Assembly: GCA_044375555.1 (NCBI GenBank)
Contig: JBILML010000007.1
Coordinates: forward strand, 31,522-95,521
Origin: UBA967 sp044375555
GTDB lineage: Bacteria > Verrucomicrobiota > Verrucomicrobiia > Chthoniobacterales > Terrimicrobiaceae
Reading direction: 5' to 3'
Length of the DNA: 64,000 nucleotides
Positions 39,918 to 48,770 of this stretch are shown piece by piece. The notes beneath the pieces are model-generated. The model made no database searches, was not told the origin of the DNA, and worked only from the letters and a program-made list of their open reading frames with translations. Made by a program: the position numbers and the translations under genes. How positions within the stretch are numbered: the first letter of the stretch is position 1; every line of letters begins with the position of its first letter.

Positions 39918-40949
39918 ATGCCTGCCAAAATCCACACCGACAAAGACGCCGACCTGAAAGTTTTCAAGGGAAAGACCCTTGCTGTTCTTGGCTTCGGCTC
40001 CCAGGGCCACGCCCACGCGCTGAACCTCAAAGAGAGCGGTTGCAAAGTCATCATCGGCCTCTATCCCAAATCCAAGAGCCGCGAAGTCGCGAAGAAGGCC
40101 GGCTTTGAAGTGTTCGACACCGACGAGGCCGTGCGCCGCGCCGAGGTGATCATGGTCGCCATCCCCGACACCAAGCAGGCCGCTGCCTACAAAAAAGACA
40201 TCGAGCCGAATCTCAAGGCCGGCAAGACACTCCTTTTCTCCCACGGCTTCAGCATTCTTTATAAGACAATCGTTCCGCCGAAGAATGTGAATGTGATCAT
40301 GGTCGCCCCGAAAGGCCCAGGCCACATCGTTCGCCGCCAATACACCGAAGGCAAAGGCGTTCCCACGCTCATCGCGATCCACCAAAACCCCGGCAAGGAC
40401 GCGAAAAAAATCGCGCTCGCTTGGGCCAAAGGCATCGGCGGCACCCGCGGCGGCGTGCTGGAGACCACCTTCAAGGAAGAAACCGAAACCGATCTCTTCG
40501 GCGAGCAGACCGTTCTCTGCGGTGGCGCCTCGGCGCTCGTCCAAGCAGGTTTCGAGACTCTCATCGAGGCTGGCTACTCGCCCGAGATGGCTTATTTCGA
40601 GTGCTTGCATGAGCTCAAACTCATCGTCGATCTCATGAATGAAGCCGGCATCGCAGGAATGCGTTTCTCGATCTCCGAGACCGCCAAGTGGGGCGATGTG
40701 CATGTCGGCCCGAAGATTGTCGACGCCTCCGTGAAGAAGCGGATGAAGGCCGCGCTCAAAGACATTCAGAGTGGCAAATTTGCCAAGGAGTGGATCAAGG
40801 AATACGAAGGCGGCTACAAAAAATACAACGCCCTCCTAAAAGCCGGCGAGCAGCACCCGATCGAGAAGACCGGCGAGCGCCTTCGCGGCCTGATGCCTTG
40901 GATCAAAAAGCGCAACCTCAAGGGCACCCAAGCTTCCTACTCGAACTAA
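39918..40949 (+). CDS. ilvC: Ketol-acid reductoisomerase (class I)
   Basis: Second enzyme of branched-chain amino acid synthesis; isomerises and reduces acetolactate with NAD(P)H. 343 residues, class I length. The Rossmann motif GFGSQGHAHALN, the loop KSKSREVAKK that sets cofactor preference, and FKEETETDLFGEQTVLCGG with the Mg-binding acids are all present. Downstream of ilvN in the same operon. The ATG at 39918 gives the family N-terminus. Confidence 0.97.
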   Translation: MPAKIHTDKDADLKVFKGKTLAVLGFGSQGHAHALNLKESGCKVIIGLYPKSKSREVAKKAGFEVFDTDEAVRRAEVIMVAIPDTKQAAAYKKDIEPNLKAGKTLLFSHGFSILYKTIVPPKNVNVIMVAPKGPGHIVRRQYTEGKGVPTLIAIHQNPGKDAKKIALAWAKGIGGTRGGVLETTFKEETETDLFGEQTVLCGGASALVQAGFETLIEAGYSPEMAYFECLHELKLIVDLMNEAGIAGMRFSISETAKWGDVHVGPKIVDASVKKRMKAALKDIQSGKFAKEWIKEYEGGYKKYNALLKAGEQHPIEKTGERLRGLMPWIKKRNLKGTQASYSN

Positions 40950-40965
40950 ACCGGATATCCCCGCC

Positions 40966-41916
40966 ATGTCCTCAAACATCACGAAGCCCGTCAGTGTCGT
41001 CACCGGCGGAGCCGGGTTTTTGGGATCCCATCTCACGGACCGATTGCTCAAGGAAGGCCACCGCGTCATCGCGGTCGACAACCTCATCACGGGCAATGTC
41101 GCGAACATCGAGCACCTCGCGGGGAATAAGGACTACAAGTTCATCAACCACGATGTCACCGACTTCATCTACATCCCCGGTCAGGTGGACTATGTGTGGC
41201 ATTTCGCCTCGCCCGCGAGCCCGATCGATTATTTGAGGATTCCGATCCCGACCCTGAAAGTCGGCTCGCTCGGCACGCACAACGCGCTTGGGTTGGCGAA
41301 GGACAAGGGCGCTGCCTTCTTCCTTGCTTCCACCTCCGAGTGCTACGGTGATCCACTGATTCACCCGCAGACCGAGGATTATTGGGGCAATGTGAACCCC
41401 ATCGGGCCGCGCGGCGTTTACGATGAGGCCAAGCGTTTCGCCGAGGCGATCACGATGGCCTACCATCGCTACCACGGGATGAATACCCACATCGTCCGAA
41501 TTTTTAACACCTACGGCCCCCGCATGCGTCTCGACGATGGTCGCGTGGTGCCGGCCTTCATCGGGCAGGCTCTGAGGGGCCAGCCGCTGACGATTTTTGG
41601 TGATGGCTCGCAGACGCGGAGTTTCTGCTATGTCTCCGACCTCATCGATGGAATTTTCCGCCTCATGATGTCGGATTTCCATGAGCCAGTAAACATCGGC
41701 AACCCGCGCGAGATGACGATCCGCCAATTCGCCGAGGAAATCCTTCGCATCACCGGAGCGAACTGCCCGATCGAACAAAAGCCGCTTCCCGTGGACGACC
41801 CCAAAGTTCGCCAACCCGACATCACCCGCGCCAAGAAAATCCTCGGCTGGGAGCCAAAGGTGGATTTCGACCAAGGCATCCGCGAAACGATCGAGTTTTT
41901 CCGCGGACGGGTTTAA
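40966..41916 (+). CDS. UDP-glucuronate decarboxylase (UXS-type SDR epimerase)
   Basis: 316 residues of the extended short-chain dehydrogenase family: NAD-binding VVTGGAGFLGSHL, HFASPASPIDY, the serine STSECYGDP, catalytic Tyr and Lys in VYDEAKRFAE, and the R-rich RSFCYVSDLIDGI segment. The motif set is that of UDP-xylose synthase (UDP-glucuronate decarboxylase), which makes UDP-xylose for polysaccharides. It starts 16 bp after ilvC and is possibly co-transcribed, although the pathways differ. Confidence 0.9.
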   Translation: MSSNITKPVSVVTGGAGFLGSHLTDRLLKEGHRVIAVDNLITGNVANIEHLAGNKDYKFINHDVTDFIYIPGQVDYVWHFASPASPIDYLRIPIPTLKVGSLGTHNALGLAKDKGAAFFLASTSECYGDPLIHPQTEDYWGNVNPIGPRGVYDEAKRFAEAITMAYHRYHGMNTHIVRIFNTYGPRMRLDDGRVVPAFIGQALRGQPLTIFGDGSQTRSFCYVSDLIDGIFRLMMSDFHEPVNIGNPREMTIRQFAEEILRITGANCPIEQKPLPVDDPKVRQPDITRAKKILGWEPKVDFDQGIRETIEFFRGRV

Positions 41917-41968
41917 TCCCTCTTAGCGGTTTACTTGGTCGATCCGTTTCGCTAGAGAACTTCTTCCT

Positions 41969-42625
41969 ATGACAAAACCCCTCGCCCCTGTGTTGCTCCT
42001 CGCCTCTGCCCTTTTCCTTGCGTTGGCTTCCGGACCCGCCCTCGCGCAGTCCGCAGCGGAGTGTGAAATCAAAAAACTCGAGGCAGCGCTGATCCCCTCC
42101 CCGCAGATTAATTCCAGCTACTCGAAAAAGAGCGCTCAAGGCCAGCCTTCCCCTTGGCTCGAGATCGATGTGGAGATCGACATTCCGCAGCCCGACAAAA
42201 ATGGCCCGAAACTCGGGGAGGATTTGACGGTGAATTACTACATTCTTCTCAACAACAAGAGCCTCACCGAGGATGGCAAGGCGACGCTTTTGACGGGTTC
42301 GGTGTCGCATGCCGAATATCTCTTTGGAAAAGGCCTGCATGTCGGCGCCTTCGTGGCTCCGCAGACTTTGTTGAAATTTTTTGATGGGGAAGCTCCTCGC
42401 AACATCAATCAAGCCATTATAGATATCGGCGTGACGATCAGCGACAGCACCGGCGTCATCGCCCGCAAAGCCTCCAAAAGCCAAGTGCGCGACGACAAAG
42501 GCTGGTGGGACAGCACCGAAAAATACACCGAAGTCACCGGCCGCGTGCTGGCCAAGAGCGTCACGCCTTTTGCTGATTTGGCTTGGGACTACTTCCTGCC
42601 CGAGAAGCCCAAGTCGGGCCTCTGA
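41969..42625 (+). CDS. Amuc_1102-like secreted protein (pilus-like locus)
   Basis: 218 residues with a signal peptide (LLLASALFLALASGPALAQS), then a compact beta-rich domain: PSPWLEIDVEIDIPQPDK, LTVNYYILLNNKSL, GLHVGAFVAPQTLLKFF, and a C-terminal WDYFLPEK. Its position as first gene before the PilM-like gene, its size and its secretion match Amuc_1102 of Akkermansia, which has an OB-like fold and no settled function. The assignment rests mainly on gene order. Starts 52 bp after the epimerase gene; begins the six-gene run. Confidence 0.75.
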   Translation: MTKPLAPVLLLASALFLALASGPALAQSAAECEIKKLEAALIPSPQINSSYSKKSAQGQPSPWLEIDVEIDIPQPDKNGPKLGEDLTVNYYILLNNKSLTEDGKATLLTGSVSHAEYLFGKGLHVGAFVAPQTLLKFFDGEAPRNINQAIIDIGVTISDSTGVIARKASKSQVRDDKGWWDSTEKYTEVTGRVLAKSVTPFADLAWDYFLPEKPKSGL

Positions 42626-42644
42626 GTTTTTCGCCTAGCGACCC

Positions 42645-44387
42645 ATGGCCCGACCCGAACGCATCCTCAGCCTCAATCTCGGAATGCAAACCGTCAGTTT
42701 GGCGGAGTTCGAGGTGTTGCCCGGAGGTGGACTCCAATTGCTGGGATTCGCGAAGTCCGAGTTGATTCTGGATTCCGCGGCCGATGCGACCCGGCCATTG
42801 CAAATCGAGACGGTGGCGAAGGAACTCCGCGAGACGCTGAAAGCCAAGGCCGGCGCGCCCGTTTTCGCCTGTCTGCCATCGCAGGCGGTTTTTTCGCGTT
42901 TCCTGAAATTGCCCGGCGCGACGCCCGAGGATGTCGAATCCATCGTCGGCTTCGAAGCCCAGCAGAATATTCCTTTTCCCATCGAGGAGGTCGTCTGGAA
43001 CCACCAAATCATGGGCGACCGCCGCGACGAGTCGTGGGATGTCGCCCTCGTGGCGATCAAGACCGAGCAACTCACCGAGGTGCTGGATGCCACCACGCGC
43101 GGAGGACTCTCGGCGCGGAATGTGGATGTGGCGCCGATGGCTCTCTACAACTCGTTTCGATACAATTACCCCGAGGTGGAAGAGAGCGCCCTTCTCATTG
43201 ATCTCGGCGCGCGGACGACGAATCTGATTTTTTCGGAAAATGGTCGTGCGTTTAGCCGTAGTATTCCGATTGGCGGACATGCCATCAGTGCTGCGATCGC
43301 CAAGGAGTTCGAGCAAGACATCACGCTGGCCGAGAAATTGAAGATCGAAAAAGGCCTCGTCGGCCTTGGTGGCGCTTATGCCGATCCCGAGGACCCCATC
43401 GAAGCTCGCCTCTCGAAGGTCATTCGCAACACGATGACCCGCCTCCATGCCGAGATCGCGAGGTCGGTGAATTTCTACCGCTCCACGCACGGCGGCACGA
43501 CACCGAAGCGGGTTTTCCTCTGCGGCGGCAGCACTCCGCTGCGCTATATCGCGGAATTTTTCGTCGAGAAACTCCAGGCACGAGTGGAGTTTTTCAACCC
43601 GCTCAAAAATGTCGTCGTCGCCGAAGGAGCTCTCCCCGAAGAGACGCCTCCCAGTTCCTACGGGCTCGGGGAGCTTGTCGGATGCGCCCTGCGTGGCCTC
43701 GGAAATTGCCCGATGGAAATCGCCCTCACGCCCCCGGCGGTTGTCCAAGCACGAATCATGGCTCGGAGGATTCCAAACCTCGCCCTCGCCGCCGCCCTGC
43801 TCATCGCCATTCCCATCCTGTGGTGGTTCAACACCTCGCGCCGATCCGCTCTTCTCGAGGAAGCAACGGCCCCATTTATTGCACAGGCGGGAGCCCTCGA
43901 GGCTGCATCCAGAGGGATCGATGCGAGCTTGAAGGAGAAAAAAGCCCTCGACACCGAGATTGCCCCCTTTCTTCTGGCCACCGCCGAGCGCTCCGCGTGG
44001 TCCAACATTCTCAACGAACTCTCGACCAAACTCCCGGAGCGCTTCATTTGGGTCACCAGCCTCGCCCCGGTCGAAACCGAAGAGGCTCCCGCTGCACCGA
44101 ACCGACCCAACCAACAAAATCCGGCGCCCACCAATAAGTCGGCTTTCAAAAAATCCATCACCCACATCGAAGTGAAGGGCCTTTATTTGGACAACCCGCC
44201 GAACGAAAAAGGCACCGCCCTCGTCGATGAATTTTACGACAAACTGGCCGGCTCGCCGGTTTTTGGGATTAACGAAACCTCCGACCGGGCATCTGTGATC
44301 ACCGAGCGCACGACACCCACTGGTGAAGCTTGGGCTTACGGCTTCACGATGCGCCTACCGCTCAAAAAACCCATTATCCTGCCATGA
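42645..44387 (+). CDS. PilM-PilN-like fusion (Amuc_1101-like)
   Basis: 580 residues. The first ~350 form an actin-like PilM domain: LSLNLGMQTVSLAEFEVLP, FEAQQNIPFPIEEVVWNHQI, LLIDLGARTTNLIFSENG (phosphate-binding) and VFLCGGSTPLRYIAEFF. A membrane helix follows near 370-392 (NLALAAALLIAIPILWWF), then a coiled segment and a PilN-like periplasmic domain (HIEVKGLYLDNPPNEKGTAL). In other bacteria PilM and PilN are separate and bind each other, so this is a natural fusion. Cytoplasmic side of the inner membrane platform. Overlaps the next gene by 4 bp. Confidence 0.85.
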   Translation: MARPERILSLNLGMQTVSLAEFEVLPGGGLQLLGFAKSELILDSAADATRPLQIETVAKELRETLKAKAGAPVFACLPSQAVFSRFLKLPGATPEDVESIVGFEAQQNIPFPIEEVVWNHQIMGDRRDESWDVALVAIKTEQLTEVLDATTRGGLSARNVDVAPMALYNSFRYNYPEVEESALLIDLGARTTNLIFSENGRAFSRSIPIGGHAISAAIAKEFEQDITLAEKLKIEKGLVGLGGAYADPEDPIEARLSKVIRNTMTRLHAEIARSVNFYRSTHGGTTPKRVFLCGGSTPLRYIAEFFVEKLQARVEFFNPLKNVVVAEGALPEETPPSSYGLGELVGCALRGLGNCPMEIALTPPAVVQARIMARRIPNLALAAALLIAIPILWWFNTSRRSALLEEATAPFIAQAGALEAASRGIDASLKEKKALDTEIAPFLLATAERSAWSNILNELSTKLPERFIWVTSLAPVETEEAPAAPNRPNQQNPAPTNKSAFKKSITHIEVKGLYLDNPPNEKGTALVDEFYDKLAGSPVFGINETSDRASVITERTTPTGEAWAYGFTMRLPLKKPIILP

Positions 44388-45310
44388 ATTGGTTCAAGGA
44401 AAACCCCGTGGTTCTTGCGATTGCCGCGATAGCGCTCGTTGGCACGCTCGTGGCTGGTTTTTTTGCTATGGAAGCCGCCGTCAGGCAAGAGCAGGCCGTC
44501 GCGGGTTACACTTCGGCGATCACAAACTTGCGGCGCTTGGAGGGAAAGCAGCCTTTCCCCGATGATGCCCACCTCAAAGAAGTCCAAGCCAATGTCGAGG
44601 CCTACAAAAAATCCATCACGGACTTTGTCACCTCGTTGAATAAAATGGAGGTTCCTGTTGCGGAAATCTCCCCGCAGAAATTCCAAGACAATCTCCGCGT
44701 CGCCGCCGACAACCTCCGAAAAGCCACCGCGAACAAAACCGCTCTCCCAGAGAATTTCTTTTTCGGCTTCGATGCTTTCCGCACCCAACTCCCGCCGCGG
44801 GGTGAAACCCAGGAACTCAACAGGGAGTTTCTCGCCATCAAGAGCCTCATCGACGCCATTGTCCCCCTCGGCATCACCAGCATTGATACCTTGGTTCGAC
44901 ACGCCGGTGCCGCTCCTGCCGCTCCCGATCCCAAGGCCGCTCCGCCAAAACCCAATGAGGCCGTTGCGAAGCCCTTGCCTTTCGATTCCTTCACTCTCGG
45001 CATCACCGCGCCCCAAAACTCCTTTATTTCGGCCTTCGACAAAATTCCCGCCAATCCCGGCTTCCTCGTGGTCCGCTCCATGACCATCGAGAACACCAGC
45101 CCGACCGCCCCCCTCAAAGCCGACACCGGCAAGCCCAAGCCAGCCACAGCTCCGGCGCCGACGTCTCCTGGAGCTTCGGAAAAATTGCCCATGATTTTCG
45201 GCTCTGAACTCGTCAAGGCCACGGTGGTTTTTGAAATTCTCGAATTCCCCGAACGGAATGTTGAGGAAAAGAAACCCCAACCACCAACCCAGCCGACTCC
45301 GGCACAATAG
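44384..45310 (+). CDS. Amuc_1100-like pilus-associated membrane protein (PilO-like)
   Basis: 308 residues, close to the 317 of Amuc_1100. One N-terminal membrane helix (about 9-28), a coiled coil (35-85), then a domain with SPQKFQDNLRVAADNLRKAT, FFFGFDAFRTQLPPRGETQE and FLAIKSLIDAIVPLGITSID; these match the corresponding Amuc_1100 segments in order and wording. A Pro/Ala-rich linker precedes the last strands, which resemble the ferredoxin-like folds of PilO/GspM. The ATG overlaps the stop of the PilM-PilN gene (ATGA). Inferred role: periplasmic part of the assembly platform. Confidence 0.85.
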   Translation: MNWFKENPVVLAIAAIALVGTLVAGFFAMEAAVRQEQAVAGYTSAITNLRRLEGKQPFPDDAHLKEVQANVEAYKKSITDFVTSLNKMEVPVAEISPQKFQDNLRVAADNLRKATANKTALPENFFFGFDAFRTQLPPRGETQELNREFLAIKSLIDAIVPLGITSIDTLVRHAGAAPAAPDPKAAPPKPNEAVAKPLPFDSFTLGITAPQNSFISAFDKIPANPGFLVVRSMTIENTSPTAPLKADTGKPKPATAPAPTSPGASEKLPMIFGSELVKATVVFEILEFPERNVEEKKPQPPTQPTPAQ

Positions 45311-45315
45311 CCATC

Positions 45316-46275
45316 ATGGATTGGTTCAAAAAACATTACGATCTGGCGATTCTGGCTCTGGCCACCTTGCTCTTGGCAGCGAATGCCGCATGGATCGCCT
45401 TACTTCCAAAACTTGAGATTGAGGGTATTCAGCCGAAGCCTGCTAGGTCCGACGAGTTCGAAAAACCAAATCTCCAAGCCGTCCAAGATGCCAGCGCCGC
45501 CGCGTCCGCGCCAGTCAGATGGCAACCTGATACCACCGGAGCGAAGGGCTCGCTTTTCGTCTCACGCAAATACCTTTTGAAGGATGGCAAACTTTTAGAC
45601 CCCATCGAGGGCGGCGAGAACCTTCACCACCCCGTTCCGAATGCTTGGTTTGTCGAAAACGATTTGGATTTATCCAACAACAACATTTTGAAACTCGACA
45701 ACGACGGGGATGGATTCAGCAACCTCGAGGAGTTCAACGCCAAAACCAACCCGAAGGACAAAACCTCCACACCCCCCTCTTTCACAAAAATGCAACTCGT
45801 GGCCTTCAAGCCCGAGCCATTCCGCATCATTTTCAAAGGCGATGGAGGAACGGATGGAAAAGAATTCCAGATCAATTTCAAAGATTTGAAAGGAACCGGA
45901 CGCACCCAATACAAGAAGTTGAACGAGCAGATCGCGGAGGCGCCCTACAAGATTGTTGGCTACACCGCCAAGCCCGGCCCCTACGGCGTGAATGTGAAGG
46001 GCGACCTCTCCGAGTTGAAGATCGAAAACACCAACACCCGCGAGACTTTGGTTCTTAAATACAACGAGGAAATCAACGATCCGACCTCCTACGGAGAATT
46101 CCGCAATCTTCTGACCAATGAGGTGAAGACTTATAAAAAAGGCGAGGAATTCGATATCCCGCCCGATCCGGCGAAGTTCAAGCTCATTGACATTCAAGCT
46201 GACTCCGCCCAAATACAGGACATCGCCACCGGAAAAACTCTAAAAATTTCCACTCCTGCCGCTTCATCTCCCTAG
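45316..46275 (+). CDS. Amuc_1099-like protein with Ca-binding loop
   Basis: 319 residues: a membrane helix near 9-30 (LAILALATLLLAANAAWIAL), a periplasmic region with a calcium-binding-like loop LDNDGDGFSNLEEFNAKTNP (thrombospondin-3/EF-hand type, about 135-154), and a C-terminal repeat-like beta part (YKIVGYTAKPGPYGVNVKGD). Position between the Amuc_1100-like gene and the secretins fits Amuc_1099 and suggests a PilP-like role linking platform and secretin. Starts 5 bp after the previous stop. Confidence 0.8.
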   Translation: MDWFKKHYDLAILALATLLLAANAAWIALLPKLEIEGIQPKPARSDEFEKPNLQAVQDASAAASAPVRWQPDTTGAKGSLFVSRKYLLKDGKLLDPIEGGENLHHPVPNAWFVENDLDLSNNNILKLDNDGDGFSNLEEFNAKTNPKDKTSTPPSFTKMQLVAFKPEPFRIIFKGDGGTDGKEFQINFKDLKGTGRTQYKKLNEQIAEAPYKIVGYTAKPGPYGVNVKGDLSELKIENTNTRETLVLKYNEEINDPTSYGEFRNLLTNEVKTYKKGEEFDIPPDPAKFKLIDIQADSAQIQDIATGKTLKISTPAASSP

Positions 46276-46278
46276 CCC

Positions 46279-48762
46279 ATGTTGAACAGAAAGACCCTGA
46301 CGCTTGCGATGGCTGCCACCTTTGGATTGGTGGCGGTTTCCACCGCTCAATTCCCCGGAGTTCAAGGCTCCGTCGAGCGTCAAATCCAACTCCTCGAGCA
46401 AAAAAAACAATTCGCTGCGGGTCAGATTTCCAAGGCCGATGAGGCGATGGCGGATTTGGATTACGAATCGGCCTACGCCTACTTCAAGAGTGCGGTGGAT
46501 ATCCTGCCGCAGGGTGGCGCCGCCATGGCCGATGTGAAGCAACAGGCACTGGATGGATTTTGCGATGCCGCCGTGAAGCTTGCCCGCCAACGCGTCTCCG
46601 AGGGCCGCTACGCCGATGCTCGAACGATCGTCGAGGTGCCTCTTGAGGCTTCCTATAATCCCAACTACGGCCCAGCCCTTGCTCTCCGTTCACAGCTCAT
46701 GAATCCTACGGGCTTCGTAGATCGCGGCACACTGACCCCGGGGCATGTCGCCAAGGTCGAAGAGGTCAAAAAACTCATCAAGGAAAGCGAGGGATTTTTT
46801 GCGACAGGGCGCTACGACCTCGCCTTCAAGCGGTGCGAGCAGGTTTTGAATGTTGATAAATACAACATCTCCGCTCGGAAATTGATGGAACGCATCAACG
46901 GGGCCCGCCAAAAATATGCAGACGCCGCCTACAACGAAACCCGCGGCGATATGCTCATGCAGGTGCAAAAAGCCTGGGAACTTCCGGTTCGGAAATTCAA
47001 TGAGGGCGTGACCTCCATCATCGAGCAGCCAGACATCGCCCAGAGCGGCTCGGAATTCATTGGCGACAAACTCGACACAATCATTATTCCGAAGCTCGAT
47101 TTCACAGATTCCTCCATTGTCGAAGCCATTGGCTTCCTTCGCAAGCGCGCGGCGGAGTTGGATGACACCGAACCAGATCCGAAGAATAAGGGTGTTAATA
47201 TCGTTCTCAAACTTCCTCCCGACTCTCCGGATGCCTCCTATCCGATCACCCTCTCGCTACAGGATGTGCCCCTCCGCTCGGCTCTCGATTATGTCTCTCG
47301 CGCGGCAAACCTAAAAATCAAGATCGAGCGCCATGCCGTGGTCGTGGTTCCGCAAACTGAAAATACCGATGTGCTGATCACCAAGGAATACAAGGTTCCT
47401 CCAGGATTTGTTGAGTCCGTGCCTGGCAGCGCTCCCGAAACCGGCGCAGACGGCCAGCCCGTCGCGGCCACCTCGAAAGCTGTGAACTTTCTCGTTTCCC
47501 AAGGCGTAGAATTCCCCCCCGGAGCAAGCGCCAATTACATCCCCAGCTCCAGCCGATTGATTGTCAAAAACACCCAACCCAATTTGGATTTTATTGATGG
47601 CTTGGTAGAAATAGCCGTCGCCGCCCGGCCGACCCAGGTCGAGATCGAGGCGAAGTTTTTGGAGGTCACTCAAAACAACCTCAACGAACTCGGTTTTGAT
47701 TGGCTGCTCGGTCAATTTGCATTAGCCGGAGGGTCTGGAGTTTATGGCGGAGGCGGCACGATGGGCTTTGGGCGCGACATCAATAATTCGAGCTATCCCT
47801 TGATCAATCCCGGCTCGGGAGTTCCCGTGGGAGCTTCTTCCTCGACTTCGGGCCCGATCACTGCCGGCAACCGAGGCGGCGCCGGTGGCTCAGGGTTTGA
47901 TACCGCCATTCAACTCAATGCCGTGGATGCTCTCCTTTTAGGATCTCCGGCCGGAGCCGCCCCTGGTATTTTGAGTGTGGCGGGTGTGTTTACAAACCCT
48001 CAGTTTCAAGTCGTTCTGCGCGCTTTGAGCCAAAAGAAAGGCATCGACCTCGTCAGCGCTCCACGCGTCACCTCCAAGAGCGGCCAGCGGGCCTTGATCG
48101 AAATCATTCGTGACTTCCGCTACCCAACCGAGTTCGAGCCGCCCCAAGTTTCCGCAAGCAATGGATCCCAATTCACCCCCGCAATTCCAAATACTCCCGC
48201 CGGTTGGGAGACCAAGCATACCGGAATTACGCTGGAAGTAGAACCCACCGTTGGCCCGGATAATTACACCATCGAGTTGGTTTTGGCTCCGCGAGTCATT
48301 GAATTTGAAGGTTTTATTAATTATGGAAACCCCATTAACGCAACGGTTCAGTATGTCGACCCTTTAGCCATTATTCCACGCCCCTCTGGAACATTTGAAG
48401 TCACTCCAAATACTATGAATCAGCCTGTCTTCTCCACTCGCGAGGTGATCACCCAGGTTTCCATTTATGATGGACAAACCGTGGTCTTGGGCGGCCTCAT
48501 GCGAGAGGATGTGCAAAAGGTTCAAGATAAAGTCCCTATTCTTGGAGATATTCCCCTGGCAGGAAGATTATTTCGAAGCAATGTCGATCAACATATCAAG
48601 CGGAATTTGGTGATGTTTGTCACGGCAGGTTTAATGGATCCCGCAGGCCAGCCGATCATTAAAGCCGAGGAAGAAGATGCCATTGTGGCAGAGCCAAGCG
48701 TGGCCGAAATGATTGAGGAGTCTATTCCGGGCGATATTTTGTCCGCTCCGCTGCCTGAATAA
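46279..48762 (+). CDS. Secretin, Amuc_1098-like (copy 1)
   Basis: 827 residues: signal peptide (MLNRKTLTLAMAATFGLVAV), a TPR-like helical N-terminus (30-240), N0/N1-type periplasmic domains with STN-like SLQDVPLRSALDYVSRAANL, and a C-terminal secretin domain (about 590-790) with VSAPRVTSKSGQRALIEII, GQTVVLGGLMREDVQKVQDK and VPILGDIPLAGRLFRSN. It forms the outer-membrane channel of a type IV pilus or type II secretion-like machine. First of two tandem copies; the second starts 8 bp after its stop. Confidence 0.92.
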   Translation: MLNRKTLTLAMAATFGLVAVSTAQFPGVQGSVERQIQLLEQKKQFAAGQISKADEAMADLDYESAYAYFKSAVDILPQGGAAMADVKQQALDGFCDAAVKLARQRVSEGRYADARTIVEVPLEASYNPNYGPALALRSQLMNPTGFVDRGTLTPGHVAKVEEVKKLIKESEGFFATGRYDLAFKRCEQVLNVDKYNISARKLMERINGARQKYADAAYNETRGDMLMQVQKAWELPVRKFNEGVTSIIEQPDIAQSGSEFIGDKLDTIIIPKLDFTDSSIVEAIGFLRKRAAELDDTEPDPKNKGVNIVLKLPPDSPDASYPITLSLQDVPLRSALDYVSRAANLKIKIERHAVVVVPQTENTDVLITKEYKVPPGFVESVPGSAPETGADGQPVAATSKAVNFLVSQGVEFPPGASANYIPSSSRLIVKNTQPNLDFIDGLVEIAVAARPTQVEIEAKFLEVTQNNLNELGFDWLLGQFALAGGSGVYGGGGTMGFGRDINNSSYPLINPGSGVPVGASSSTSGPITAGNRGGAGGSGFDTAIQLNAVDALLLGSPAGAAPGILSVAGVFTNPQFQVVLRALSQKKGIDLVSAPRVTSKSGQRALIEIIRDFRYPTEFEPPQVSASNGSQFTPAIPNTPAGWETKHTGITLEVEPTVGPDNYTIELVLAPRVIEFEGFINYGNPINATVQYVDPLAIIPRPSGTFEVTPNTMNQPVFSTREVITQVSIYDGQTVVLGGLMREDVQKVQDKVPILGDIPLAGRLFRSNVDQHIKRNLVMFVTAGLMDPAGQPIIKAEEEDAIVAEPSVAEMIEESIPGDILSAPLPE

Positions 48763-48770
48763 ATCGCATC

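Noticed and set aside
42561..44165. 534-codon minus-strand frame opposite the PilM-like gene
   Set aside because: Shadow; plus strand is supported by motifs and operon structure.
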